NCBI GenBank assembly: GCA_044375415.1
Contig: JBILMS010000009.1
Span: 8,154-72,153, forward strand
DNA: 64,000 nt
Reading direction: 5' to 3'
DNA from: JAWXBG01 sp044375415
Lineage (GTDB): Bacteria > Bacteroidota > Bacteroidia > Flavobacteriales_D > Sanyastnellaceae
Shown here: positions 17,450 to 24,994 of the stretch, piece after piece
How the letters are laid out: every line of letters starts with the position of its first letter
Numbering within the stretch: position 1 is the stretch's first letter
The notes under the pieces: model-generated
Told to the model about the DNA's origin: nothing
The model's database searches: none
The model's input: the letters and a program-made list of their open reading frames with translations, nothing else
Position numbers and translations under genes: made by a program

Positions 17450-18379
17450 ATGGCCGCGAAGAAGCCCCTGAAAAAAGTTGCAAAACCTGCAACTAAAAAG
17501 TCAGCTAAATCAGCTCCCGCTAAATCGACTTCTCAAAAGAAGGAAGTAGCGAAAAAAGCGACCCCGAAAAAACCTGATCCGAAACAAAGTAAGAAACAAA
17601 ATAAACCAACCCCGCCGGCCAAAAAAATTACTAAAACTGCGCCGGTAAAGAAACCCCTAAAGCCTGTGGCGACCGAAAAGAAGAAAGAAGAACCAAAAAA
17701 GGCAGCAGTAAAAACTGCAGCACCGAAAGTAGAAGCGAAGAAGGCTGCAACAAAATCTGCGCCTCCTGCTAAATCGAGCAAAGCAAGCTCCGAAAAAAAG
17801 GTTGAAAGTTCAGTAAAAGAAAAAGCTGCTCCTGCCGAAAAAAAAGGAAAATCCGGGTTAAAGGATTCTCCCCGTCGAGGTAGACCGCGCAAGGATCCGG
17901 CTACTTCAACAGCCAGAACAAAAGTAGAAAGACCTGAGAATCCGGATGTGATTTATGCTCCGCCCCCCCCTCGTCCGGGTGCGCCTTTACGTCGTGTGCT
18001 CAAAGACTATAAAAATGTTTCCGACGAACATATTGAACTCATAAATAAACATTATCCGAATGGTTTCGAAAATGATGACCTCATTTCTTTCGTTACACCA
18101 AAAGGAGAATTTATTAAAGCCCTCGAAATTCGCACTTCAGATACCATCTATCTCTTTAAGATAGACAATAACATGGAAGTTGACGATGAAGAATCTCCGG
18201 ATAGCGATGCAATCGAAAGCGATTCTGACATCGGAAGTTTCAAAGGCGGCTCTGAGGATATTGAAGAAGCCGACGACGATGACGACGATACTGACGCGGA
18301 TGGTGGTGACGAAATTACCGGAGATGAAACCGATGATGGTGATGATAGCGATGACGGTGGCGCCGATGAAGATTTCTAA
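17450..18379 (+). CDS. Histone H1-like Lys/Ala/Pro-rich protein with AT-hook and acidic tail
   Basis: 309 residues in three parts. Residues 1-~140 are Lys/Ala/Pro repeats (AAKKPLKKVAKPATKK and similar), as in H1-like bacterial proteins. Then comes an AT-hook (RRGRPRKD, ~143-150) and a short proline run. A compact ~75-residue middle domain follows (LKDYKNVSDEHIELINKHYPNGF to DTIYLFKIDNNMEV). The last ~75 residues are almost only Asp/Glu/Gly/Ser. The middle domain looks conserved and globular; the basic arm and AT-hook should bind DNA, while the acidic tail may act like that of HMGB proteins to limit binding. It is 12 bp downstream of the DHS-like gene, so co-transcribed. A terminator follows. 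Confidence 0.8.
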   Translation: MAAKKPLKKVAKPATKKSAKSAPAKSTSQKKEVAKKATPKKPDPKQSKKQNKPTPPAKKITKTAPVKKPLKPVATEKKKEEPKKAAVKTAAPKVEAKKAATKSAPPAKSSKASSEKKVESSVKEKAAPAEKKGKSGLKDSPRRGRPRKDPATSTARTKVERPENPDVIYAPPPPRPGAPLRRVLKDYKNVSDEHIELINKHYPNGFENDDLISFVTPKGEFIKALEIRTSDTIYLFKIDNNMEVDDEESPDSDAIESDSDIGSFKGGSEDIEEADDDDDDTDADGGDEITGDETDDGDDSDDGGADEDF

Positions 18380-18420
18380 ATACATTTCGCACTTCAGCGT
18401 AGAAAGATGAATTAATATTA

Positions 18421-18449
18421 AACGGCTGCAATGCGGCCGTTTTTTTTTT
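18421..18449 (+). terminator. Rho-independent terminator
   Basis: AACGGCTGC (18421-18429) pairs with GCGGCCGTT (18433-18441), including one G-T pair, with a 3-nt loop, followed by T to 18449. It ends the DHS-like/H1-like unit. Confidence 0.85.
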
Positions 18450-18490
18450 CTGACGCCGATTCAATCCTAGTCTTCTCCTTTCTTTACACG

Positions 18491-18498
18491 TATTTTTG
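18491..18498 (+). promoter_or_regulatory. Bacteroidota -7 element
   Basis: TATTTTTG matches the consensus exactly, 40 nt upstream of the ATG at 18538. The TTG inside it (18496) is an unlikely start codon for that reason. Confidence 0.5.
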
Positions 18499-18537
18499 GT
18501 CATACTCTTTTTAGAAGCAAAATCCAATCATACTTCA

Positions 18538-19344
18538 ATGCTCAATCAATTTTCACTCGGCATACACACCTGGTTACAATCTTGGAAGTTCATATCGCGC
18601 AATGGTCTCCTTCATTACTTTCTATATCCCATGGTTATTGGAATCATTTGGCATATGGGAATGGCCATTTTTATTCTTGAAATAGTTCAGTACTTATGGG
18701 CAGAGTTTGGCCCTCAGTTCACTTCCGACGCAATCCCGAATGGGACTTGGTGGGAACAGACTAAAGTCGTTTTAGCCGAAATAAGCAAATATGCACTGGC
18801 ATTCGTTGTAAGTATTATCCTATTCTATACTTCTCTCAAAATTTCTAAGTACGTTATTCTCATCTTGATGTCACCGATAATGTCGCTGCTTAGCGAGCGT
18901 ACCAACGATATTCTGGAAGGTCGAAACAATCCATTTAGCCTGCATCAATTTATAAGAGATGTATTTCGAGGCTCTGTTCTTGCACTTCGAAATATGTTTT
19001 TGGAACTAATAATCATTTGGATTATCGGTATCTCTGCTTTACTAATCACTGCTATAATCCCTCCACTCGGTTTTATAATTAGTCCTCTCATACCCGTCAT
19101 TTCATTTTTTGTAGGCGCTTACTTTTTCGGCTTCTCAACGATGGATTACACAAACGAAAGACATCGTGTAAGCATTCGCGAAAGCATCCGAAACATAAGA
19201 CAACAGAAAGGAATTGCATTGGCCAATGGAAGCATTTTTGCTTTGTTCTTCCGAATACCTATCATTGGTGCTACCGTTACTACTATTACATGTACAGTTG
19301 CGGCCTGTCTTGCAATGCATGAAAATCGCGGGGAGGCGGTTTGA
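18538..19344 (+). CDS. EI24-domain (CysZ-like) membrane protein
   Basis: 268 residues from the ATG at 18538. It has four or five hydrophobic helices: around 28-48, 85-118, 150-190 and 230-250. The EI24 features are present: an N-terminal amphipathic LNQFSLGIHTWLQSWKFI, ILMSPIMSLLSERTNDILEG after the second helix pair, FFGFSTMDYTNERHR and a C-terminal PIIGATVTTITC helix. In E. coli the related CysZ is a sulfate permease; in Bacteroidota the substrate is unproven and no sulfate-assimilation gene is near. It is monocistronic and convergent with the pseudo-protease gene across a repeat region. Confidence 0.82.
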   Translation: MLNQFSLGIHTWLQSWKFISRNGLLHYFLYPMVIGIIWHMGMAIFILEIVQYLWAEFGPQFTSDAIPNGTWWEQTKVVLAEISKYALAFVVSIILFYTSLKISKYVILILMSPIMSLLSERTNDILEGRNNPFSLHQFIRDVFRGSVLALRNMFLELIIIWIIGISALLITAIIPPLGFIISPLIPVISFFVGAYFFGFSTMDYTNERHRVSIRESIRNIRQQKGIALANGSIFALFFRIPIIGATVTTITCTVAACLAMHENRGEAV

Positions 19345-19384
19345 TAATGTGCTGATGTACTAATGTGCTAATGTGCTAATGTGC
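19345..19384 (+). repeat. Octamer array (TAATGTGC) x5
   Basis: Five consecutive 8-bp units start at the base after the EI24 stop codon. Units 1, 3, 4 and 5 are TAATGTGC and unit 2 is TGATGTAC. The same octamer occurs in inverted orientation at 19816-19847. Confidence 0.9.
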
Positions 19385-19421
19385 TAGTGGGGGTTCACGT
19401 AGTACTGAGATGAGTCGTAAA

Positions 19422-19449
19422 AATTCAAAATGGAAAATTCAAAATGGAA
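19422..19449 (+). repeat. 14-bp tandem duplication, with a third copy at 19765-19778
   Basis: AATTCAAAATGGAA occurs twice in tandem (19422-19435, 19436-19449) and again at 19765-19778. After both the pair and the single copy comes an AGAGTTC(G/A)CG sequence, so the unit is longer than 14 bp and has been copied within this intergenic region. Confidence 0.85.
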
Positions 19450-19475
19450 AATCAGAGTTCGCGCAATTCCGATAC

Positions 19476-19610
19476 TTCAAAGCTCTAAAGGAGCAACTCT
19501 ATTAGGCTCTCTTAATCGCATTCAACCAAAGCTCCAGAGGAGCAACACTATTGGGCTCAATTAATCGCTTGCAATCAAAGCTCCAGAGGAGCGACATTAC
19601 TGTAACACGG
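19476..19610 (+). repeat. Three copies of a ~50-bp repeat with a GCTCC-AGA-GGAGC hairpin
   Basis: Copies start at about 19478, 19528 and 19577 (periods 50 and 49). Each begins AAAGCTC(T/C)(A)(A/G)AGGAGC, a 5-bp stem with a 3-nt loop, followed by an A(A/C)(C/T)A-type stretch. Copies 1 and 2 continue with TATT(A/G)GGCTC and TTAATCGC. Copy 3 diverges after the hairpin. Confidence 0.8.
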
Positions 19611-19815
19611 TGCCGACCCACCCGCCCACCTCACCTCCGCGCGCGAAGCGGGCGCTGACTCACATCTATGAACTATGCGTTAGTATGATAAACCGCTTCA
19701 CTCCGGTTAAAAAAATTGTGCTCCGAATAGGTCCTCCGCTGCCCGCTCTGTGGAAAAAATAGAAAATTCAAAATGGAAAAAGAGAGTTCACGTTATCCAC
19801 AAACGCAGAGCCCAA

Positions 19816-19847
19816 TTAGCACATTAGCACATTGGGACATTAGCTAA
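19816..19847 (-). repeat. Octamer array in inverted orientation (4 units)
   Basis: TTAGCACA, TTAGCACA, TTGGGACA and TTAGCTAA follow one another without spacing; these are the reverse complement family of TAATGTGC. It ends 5 bp before the stop codon of the minus-strand gene at 19852. Confidence 0.88.
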
Positions 19848-19851
19848 TTGT

Positions 19852-21408
19852 TTACTGCTTAATCATTCTTCGCACAAAAGAGCCATTGGTAGTTTCTACG
19901 ATAACGTGATACACGCCATCGGGAAGGGAACTAATATCAATTTCAGGGAATGTTGGGACTTCGTATTGAACGAAACGACCGGCATTGTCTTTAATACGAA
20001 CTTTTAACACCGGGTAATCAGAGTTGTTTCGAATGTAAATACTGTTGGTTGCAGGATTGGGAAAAATATCAAATTCTTGAGGAAGCTCCTCTTGATTTTC
20101 TTCTTGTGCTATAGCGAAATATCCAATGTAAGAACCCGCAGAACTATTAATGGGATCCAAAAATTCCCTTAATCCTGTCCATGATTCTTTGACACGACAA
20201 AAATATTCAGCGTCATCTTCGCCGCACTCCGACTCACCGCCCAGATACTGACTTACCAATTGCCCACGACTATTAAATAACGGAGAGCCCACTGCTCCGG
20301 GAAACGTGTTGCCTTCATTCCATCCATCGATTTCAAGCACTTTCCACTTTTCCCATGAAGTTTTTAAAGGTGAGCCCGCCCAGGTAGATATCGATTGCAT
20401 TCTTCCCAACGAATGTTGTAGGCATGTGTATTGACCTGTAAAGAGTGCATCAAAATCCCATCCGCTGTAATAGGTTCGCCACTCACGCTTAGGCGCATCT
20501 TTTAGACGAAGCAATGCAACTCCGGAAACTTCGTCCGTGAATAAAACATCTGCACCGATCAAAGCCCTCGAAAAACACTCCTCCGGATTTTCAGCGTATT
20601 CCTCTAAATTAAAATTTACTATGAAAACCCAAGATGATGGATCTCCCACCAATGCATTTGTAGAGGTCAAAAAATAGGGGGTGCCATCGTTGCGTGTATT
20701 GTTCACTAATATGCCGGATGCAGCTCGCGTCCCCTCATCCACCAACATCATCATAACAGAAGTTGATAGATTAGTCATTTCAGGATGCTCATCATTGTTC
20801 AACAAATCTATGCAAGCACGATCTCCAAACTCCATAGATTGAAGATCACGATAGGCGTGGGATACAGAACCGATTTTTAATTTCCCTTGACCATAGTTTT
20901 CGATCGGTTCATAATACTCGATGATTATCTCATCGCCATTCACGGGACGCAAATTAAAATGGGCGCTGTACTTATTATCATCCCAAGAAAGAGGTCCTAG
21001 GTAGTCTGTGTGATCACTATTATAAACATATACATAGGACCCCGCAGGGATATTAAAATCTTTGAAACTAATTGTCATAGAATGAGCACCCGGAGACCGC
21101 AGCCCTAACATCCAAATCCTATCACCGTTATGAAGATTCACCCATTCTCCTTGATTGGAAACAGAAATATCAACTGAAGTATTGTATGCAAAACGATACG
21201 GTTTGTTTTTATACAAACCATCCAATGCATCCTCTGATTCCAACTCATGCGGATCGATCGCCGGTATTTCTAACCAATTATCGACAGGGTCGATAAGTAA
21301 TTGTGGATTCCACGAAATCGGCGTTCCCGACTTATCAATTTGAGCAAGAGAAACAAGCCCTCCTGTTAGAGAGAGAAAAACGAAAAGAAACGTTTTTCTA
21401 TATAGCAT
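19852..21408 (-). CDS. Secreted lysyl-endopeptidase-like pseudo-protease with T9SS sorting domain
   Basis: 518 residues: signal peptide (about 1-22), a propeptide-like beta region (~70-170), a trypsin-like domain (~195-420) and a type A T9SS sorting domain (FDIFPNPATNSIYIRN to VRRMIK). The protease domain lines up with Bacteroidota lysyl endopeptidases: GILVNNTRNDGTPYFLT, then WVFIVNFN, ALLRL, WKVLEID, GSPLFNSRGQLVSQYLGG. Every triad position is changed. The His of LTANHC is Asn251 (LTSTNAL), the Asp of SDFALL is Gly296 (SGVALL), and the Ser of GSSGSPLF is Val373 (GAVGSPLF). The frame is intact and the fold-defining residues are kept, which points to a retained non-catalytic role such as binding or decoy. 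It is divergent from the inhibitor-like gene at 21666. Confidence 0.88.
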   Translation of the reverse strand: MLYRKTFLFVFLSLTGGLVSLAQIDKSGTPISWNPQLLIDPVDNWLEIPAIDPHELESEDALDGLYKNKPYRFAYNTSVDISVSNQGEWVNLHNGDRIWMLGLRSPGAHSMTISFKDFNIPAGSYVYVYNSDHTDYLGPLSWDDNKYSAHFNLRPVNGDEIIIEYYEPIENYGQGKLKIGSVSHAYRDLQSMEFGDRACIDLLNNDEHPEMTNLSTSVMMMLVDEGTRAASGILVNNTRNDGTPYFLTSTNALVGDPSSWVFIVNFNLEEYAENPEECFSRALIGADVLFTDEVSGVALLRLKDAPKREWRTYYSGWDFDALFTGQYTCLQHSLGRMQSISTWAGSPLKTSWEKWKVLEIDGWNEGNTFPGAVGSPLFNSRGQLVSQYLGGESECGEDDAEYFCRVKESWTGLREFLDPINSSAGSYIGYFAIAQEENQEELPQEFDIFPNPATNSIYIRNNSDYPVLKVRIKDNAGRFVQYEVPTFPEIDISSLPDGVYHVIVETTNGSFVRRMIKQ

Positions 21409-21665
21409 GTTTAGAAATATGGTTTATGCGCTGAGTGCTAATATAGCCAGAATTTTTCAATCCTGATATAAATCACCTGTTTTAATTGCGTGTCCAGCCA
21501 TGTGTTTTCTACTCCTTACTCGCTGTTTTTAAGCACTTTAAGCTCGTGAATAAAAACCAAACTAAGCCCTTAAAAAGTTGAAAATACAAAAGCAACTTTT
21601 ATAAAGACTGAATCATCTATAAATTGGTTGTTTGCAAGTAAAAATTAACCCCATTTTCAAATATC

Positions 21666-23000
21666 ATGAAAAAATACCTTCTTTCTCTCTCAATTCTTTT
21701 CGGGCTATTCGGCTCTTGTACCCGAGTCTTATCCCAAGATTGTGTCGATAGTTCGCTCATCGATCTTGATATAATGTGCCCTGCTCTATGGGATCCTGTT
21801 TGTGGTTGCAACGGTGTAACCTACGGTAATTCCTGTGAAGCCATCAATTGGGGTGGCGTCACATCCTTCACCGCCGGAGAATGTCAAGGCGGTTGCCTCG
21901 ACCTTGGTGGATTAGACTTTGGAGACTGTGATTTGGCCCTCGGAATTGCTTTGGTCAATGGCACGTGCCAGAGCCTTTCCGGTTGTGGATATATCATAGA
22001 CAACATCGACTACAGCCCCAACTTCTATTCTACTGAAGAACAGTGCATATTATTATGTGGAGGCGGATTTAATTGCATGGACCTAGCCGGAATTGATTTT
22101 GGACTTTGTCAAATGGCTCTCGGAATTGCATCTGTAAATGGCGAATGTGTTTACGTTAGCGGTTGTGGTTATATTGTCGGAAATATCGATTACAGTCCCT
22201 ACTTCTATGAGAATTTCGATGATTGTTACGCGGAATGTGGCACAGTCGTGGGTTGCATTGATCCCTCACTCATCAATCCGGATGCCATCTGTCCACTTAT
22301 ATGGGCTCCTGTTTGTGGGTGTGATGGTATCACTTATGGAAATGATTGTCAGGCTATCAACTATGGAGGTGTTACTAGCTATACGCCCGGTGAATGTTCA
22401 AAACAACAACCGCAATGCCTTGATTTAATCGGTTTGGATTTCGGTCCTTGTGATATGTTTTTGGGATATGCCTTAATGGGTGAAACATGCATGGGTCTCA
22501 GCGGATGTGGAACCACCATCGGTGGAATAGATTATTCACCTTACTTTTTTGTGAACGAAACAGACTGCAACGCACAGTGCGACGGAGTTGTATTTGATTG
22601 TATTAATCCGGATCAAATTGATGAGAACTATGCATGTATTGAAATATTCTCTCCCGTTTGTGGATGCGATACTGTAACATATGAAAATTCATGCAATGCC
22701 TTCTACTACGGCGGAGTTACTGAATGGACGGAAGGACCTTGTGTGAATTCGGTTGACGAACTTGAAAGAAACGGATTTACTATTTTCCCGAATCCATTCA
22801 ATGAACATATACAAGTGATGAGTAACACAAATGCAGATGTTGTTTGCGAACTATATGATGCTTTGGGAAAACTTATACATTCACAAAAAATGATTGGTCA
22901 GAACCTTTCGATTTCTACTAGTGAACTACCAACTGGCTTATACCACTTGAGAATTATTGAAAAAAATGAAGTGATTGGTTCGAGAAGACTTATTAAGTAG
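21666..23000 (+). CDS. Secreted Kazal / Kunitz-like multi-domain protein with T9SS sorting domain
   Basis: 444 residues: signal peptide (about 1-24), six Cys-rich modules and a type A T9SS sorting domain (FTIFPNPFNEHIQV to GSRRLIK). Kazal-like modules lie at 26-73, 197-244 and 312-359, each with PVCGC(N/D) followed by TYxNxC and a terminal Cys. Three other modules (77-131, 137-191, 251-305) share C-x10-C-x12-C-x5-C-x19-C-x3-C with DFGxC, SGCG and DYSPxF. The last C-x3-C and GxC-GC features recall Kunitz inhibitors, but that homology is an inference. The order is Kazal, U, U, Kazal, U, Kazal. The likely role is cell-surface or secreted protease inhibition. The 3' end overlaps aroA by 8 bp in convergent orientation. 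Confidence 0.85.
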   Translation: MKKYLLSLSILFGLFGSCTRVLSQDCVDSSLIDLDIMCPALWDPVCGCNGVTYGNSCEAINWGGVTSFTAGECQGGCLDLGGLDFGDCDLALGIALVNGTCQSLSGCGYIIDNIDYSPNFYSTEEQCILLCGGGFNCMDLAGIDFGLCQMALGIASVNGECVYVSGCGYIVGNIDYSPYFYENFDDCYAECGTVVGCIDPSLINPDAICPLIWAPVCGCDGITYGNDCQAINYGGVTSYTPGECSKQQPQCLDLIGLDFGPCDMFLGYALMGETCMGLSGCGTTIGGIDYSPYFFVNETDCNAQCDGVVFDCINPDQIDENYACIEIFSPVCGCDTVTYENSCNAFYYGGVTEWTEGPCVNSVDELERNGFTIFPNPFNEHIQVMSNTNADVVCELYDALGKLIHSQKMIGQNLSISTSELPTGLYHLRIIEKNEVIGSRRLIK

Positions 23001-24240
23001 ATTGAATTCTAATTCGATCTAGTTGATCGAAAAAATCAGGAAAAGATTTATCAACGGAATGCGCGTCTCTGATGCGCATTCCTTTTGATGCGCTTCCCAA
23101 AATAGCCGTTGCCATAGCTATTCGGTGATCATTTCGAGCATCCATAATTGTTTTATCCGCAGTACCCGGATATACAATCATGTCATCCCCATCCACGTCA
23201 ACATGAATTCCTGCCTTCGAAAATTCATCTACTATAACCATGGCTCTATTGGATTCTTTATACTTCAGACGACGTGCTCCTTTTAAATGAGAGGGGCCAT
23301 CAGCAAAAACCGCAAGTACAGCTATAGGAGGAAACAAGTCGGGACTGTTACTAAGATCACAACTAAAAGCTCGTATCACTGATTTCTTTGCCAAAATTTC
23401 CTTCTCAGAAATTTCCAGTTGAACCCCGGCATCGCGAAGTACGTCCATAACGTGCGCATCTGCCTGTGTAAACTCCTGTCCGGGATTGGAAATAATGATT
23501 CCATGTTCCGAAGTTAATGCACCTAAGACCAAAAAATTGGCGGCTGCACTCCAATCAACAGGAATGACAATTTCCGCCGGATCATAAAATTGACCTCCCG
23601 GAATTTTATAATCTTCCAAATTTGTATGTTCGATTTCTATACCATAATGCCTCATCACTTCGATTGTAAGCTGCAAGTACGGTTTGCTTATCGCATTTTC
23701 AACATGGATAATCGAATCCTCAGAACAAAGGGGAAGTGCCATGAGTAATCCGGTCACAAACTGCGATGAAGTACTTCCATCGATAAAAATCTCGCCACCC
23801 TGCAACGGTCCCTGGATTTTAAACGGAAGTTTACCTTGGTTACTGCGGCATTGAACGCCTAGTGACGGCAAAACTTTTTCTAAAATCTCGAAGGGCCTTG
23901 CCAATAAAGAACCCTCTCCGTGAAGCGTAACCTGTTTATCGGAAAGAGCTAAAAGAGGAAGAAACATGCGGGAAGCTAATCCACTTTCCCCGGCGTTCAT
24001 ATCAGATGAAGGCACCATGCCTCGACCAAAAATTGAAATGGGTTCATTTCGTTCGACATCCGCACCGCAAGCTCTGGCCAAATGCAAGGCAGATAAAACA
24101 TCACCACTTCTACCTGCTTGATATATCAAAGATATCCCATGAGCTAACATCGAAGCCGCTATTGCACGCTGCGCTACACTCTTACTACCGGGAATATTTA
24201 CCTTGCCATTGAATGTGGCTTTATCGATCTCAAGAATCAC
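22993..24240 (-). CDS. aroA: 3-phosphoshikimate 1-carboxyvinyltransferase (EPSP synthase)
   Basis: 415 residues, near the usual length. It joins shikimate-3-phosphate and phosphoenolpyruvate in the sixth step of aromatic amino-acid synthesis. Signature stretches are NIPGSKSVAQRAI (substrate-binding KS), GESGLASRMFLP, SSQFVTGLLMALPL, RRLKYKESNRA and NDHRIAMA. The final position of a five-gene minus-strand operon (aminotransferase, heptose kinase, TrkH, UbiE, AroA) is clear from the 4-bp overlap with the gene upstream (ATGA). The 3' end runs 8 bp into the convergent Kazal gene, and no terminator hairpin is seen there. Confidence 0.95.
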   Translation of the reverse strand: MILEIDKATFNGKVNIPGSKSVAQRAIAASMLAHGISLIYQAGRSGDVLSALHLARACGADVERNEPISIFGRGMVPSSDMNAGESGLASRMFLPLLALSDKQVTLHGEGSLLARPFEILEKVLPSLGVQCRSNQGKLPFKIQGPLQGGEIFIDGSTSSQFVTGLLMALPLCSEDSIIHVENAISKPYLQLTIEVMRHYGIEIEHTNLEDYKIPGGQFYDPAEIVIPVDWSAAANFLVLGALTSEHGIIISNPGQEFTQADAHVMDVLRDAGVQLEISEKEILAKKSVIRAFSCDLSNSPDLFPPIAVLAVFADGPSHLKGARRLKYKESNRAMVIVDEFSKAGIHVDVDGDDMIVYPGTADKTIMDARNDHRIAMATAILGSASKGMRIRDAHSVDKSFPDFFDQLDRIRIQST

Positions 24241-24971
24241 TTCACTCCTGTATAAATAGTTGCTATCCCTCCACTCAGTCTTTTCTCTGAAATCTCGCCA
24301 AACCCACAGTTTCTCATAACATCGATAAATTCCTGACCTGCCGGAAAATGATCTACCGATTCGGGCAAATAGGTATAGGCTCGATGATCTTTACTCACTA
24401 TTTTGCCTATCACGGGCATGATATGGTGAAAATAAAGTCGAAATAATTGCTTCATTGGAAATCCGGATGGCTTTGAAAATTCTAGCACTACCAATTTCGA
24501 TCCCGGCTTTAAAACACGACGAATTTCACGTAAACCACTTTCCAGATTTTCAAAATTTCGAACCCCAAATCCAACAGTGCAGGCATCGAAAGTGTCATCC
24601 GAAAAAGGTAGATTCTGACTATCGGCACAAATCAACTGAATACGTTGATCCAATTCTTTATTGGTGATTTTTTTTCTGCCAACGTCAAGCATCCCTTGAG
24701 AAATATCGATACCGGTAATCATGTTTACTCCTTTCAGGCGTCTTGCCGTTTGAATTGCAAAATCTGCAGTTCCGGTTGCAACGTCCAATAAGTGATCCGG
24801 AGGAGAAGACTTGAACACATCGATTGCCTTGTTGCGCCATCGAATATCAATTCCTAAAGAAAATAAATGATTCAGACGGTCGTACTGCGGAGAAATGTTG
24901 TCGAACATCTCTGCAACTTGGCCCGTCTTATTTTCACCTGATTGATAAGGTGTAATCTTGTCGTGTTTCAA
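24237..24971 (-). CDS. ubiE: Demethylmenaquinone methyltransferase (UbiE/MenG)
   Basis: 244 residues. It performs the last step of menaquinone synthesis, SAM-dependent C-methylation; Bacteroidota use menaquinone, so the MenG role is expected. Motifs: VAEMFDNISPQYDRLNHLFS at the N-terminus, DVATGTADFAI (SAM motif I), DSQNLPFSDDTFDACTVGFG, and VLEFSKP. There is no ATG near the N-terminus. TTG at 24969-24971 gives the normal family start, 23 nt after the TrkH stop. Translation may depend on coupling within the operon. Confidence 0.94.
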   Translation of the reverse strand: MKHDKITPYQSGENKTGQVAEMFDNISPQYDRLNHLFSLGIDIRWRNKAIDVFKSSPPDHLLDVATGTADFAIQTARRLKGVNMITGIDISQGMLDVGRKKITNKELDQRIQLICADSQNLPFSDDTFDACTVGFGVRNFENLESGLREIRRVLKPGSKLVVLEFSKPSGFPMKQLFRLYFHHIMPVIGKIVSKDHRAYTYLPESVDHFPAGQEFIDVMRNCGFGEISEKRLSGGIATIYTGVK

Positions 24972-24994
24972 TTTCGATTCATTCAGATGAATGC

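Larger units (their letters stand above)
19385..19815. other. Non-coding repeat mosaic between convergent genes
   Basis: The ~430 bp between the two octamer arrays contains no plausible gene. It holds the 14-mer copies, the ~50-bp hairpin repeats and a GC-rich patch (about 19630-19655, including CCGCGCGCGAAGCGGGCG) quite unlike the AT-rich surroundings. Confidence 0.75.

Noticed and set aside
17533..17892. 119-residue hydrophobic minus-strand ORF
   Set aside because: It is the reverse reading of Lys/Ala/Pro codon repeats of the H1-like gene, which produces Phe/Leu/Gly-rich shadow frames.
18496..18537. TTG at 18496 as the EI24 gene start
   Set aside because: It lies inside a perfect -7 element (TATTTTTG); the ATG at 18538 begins the conserved N-terminus.
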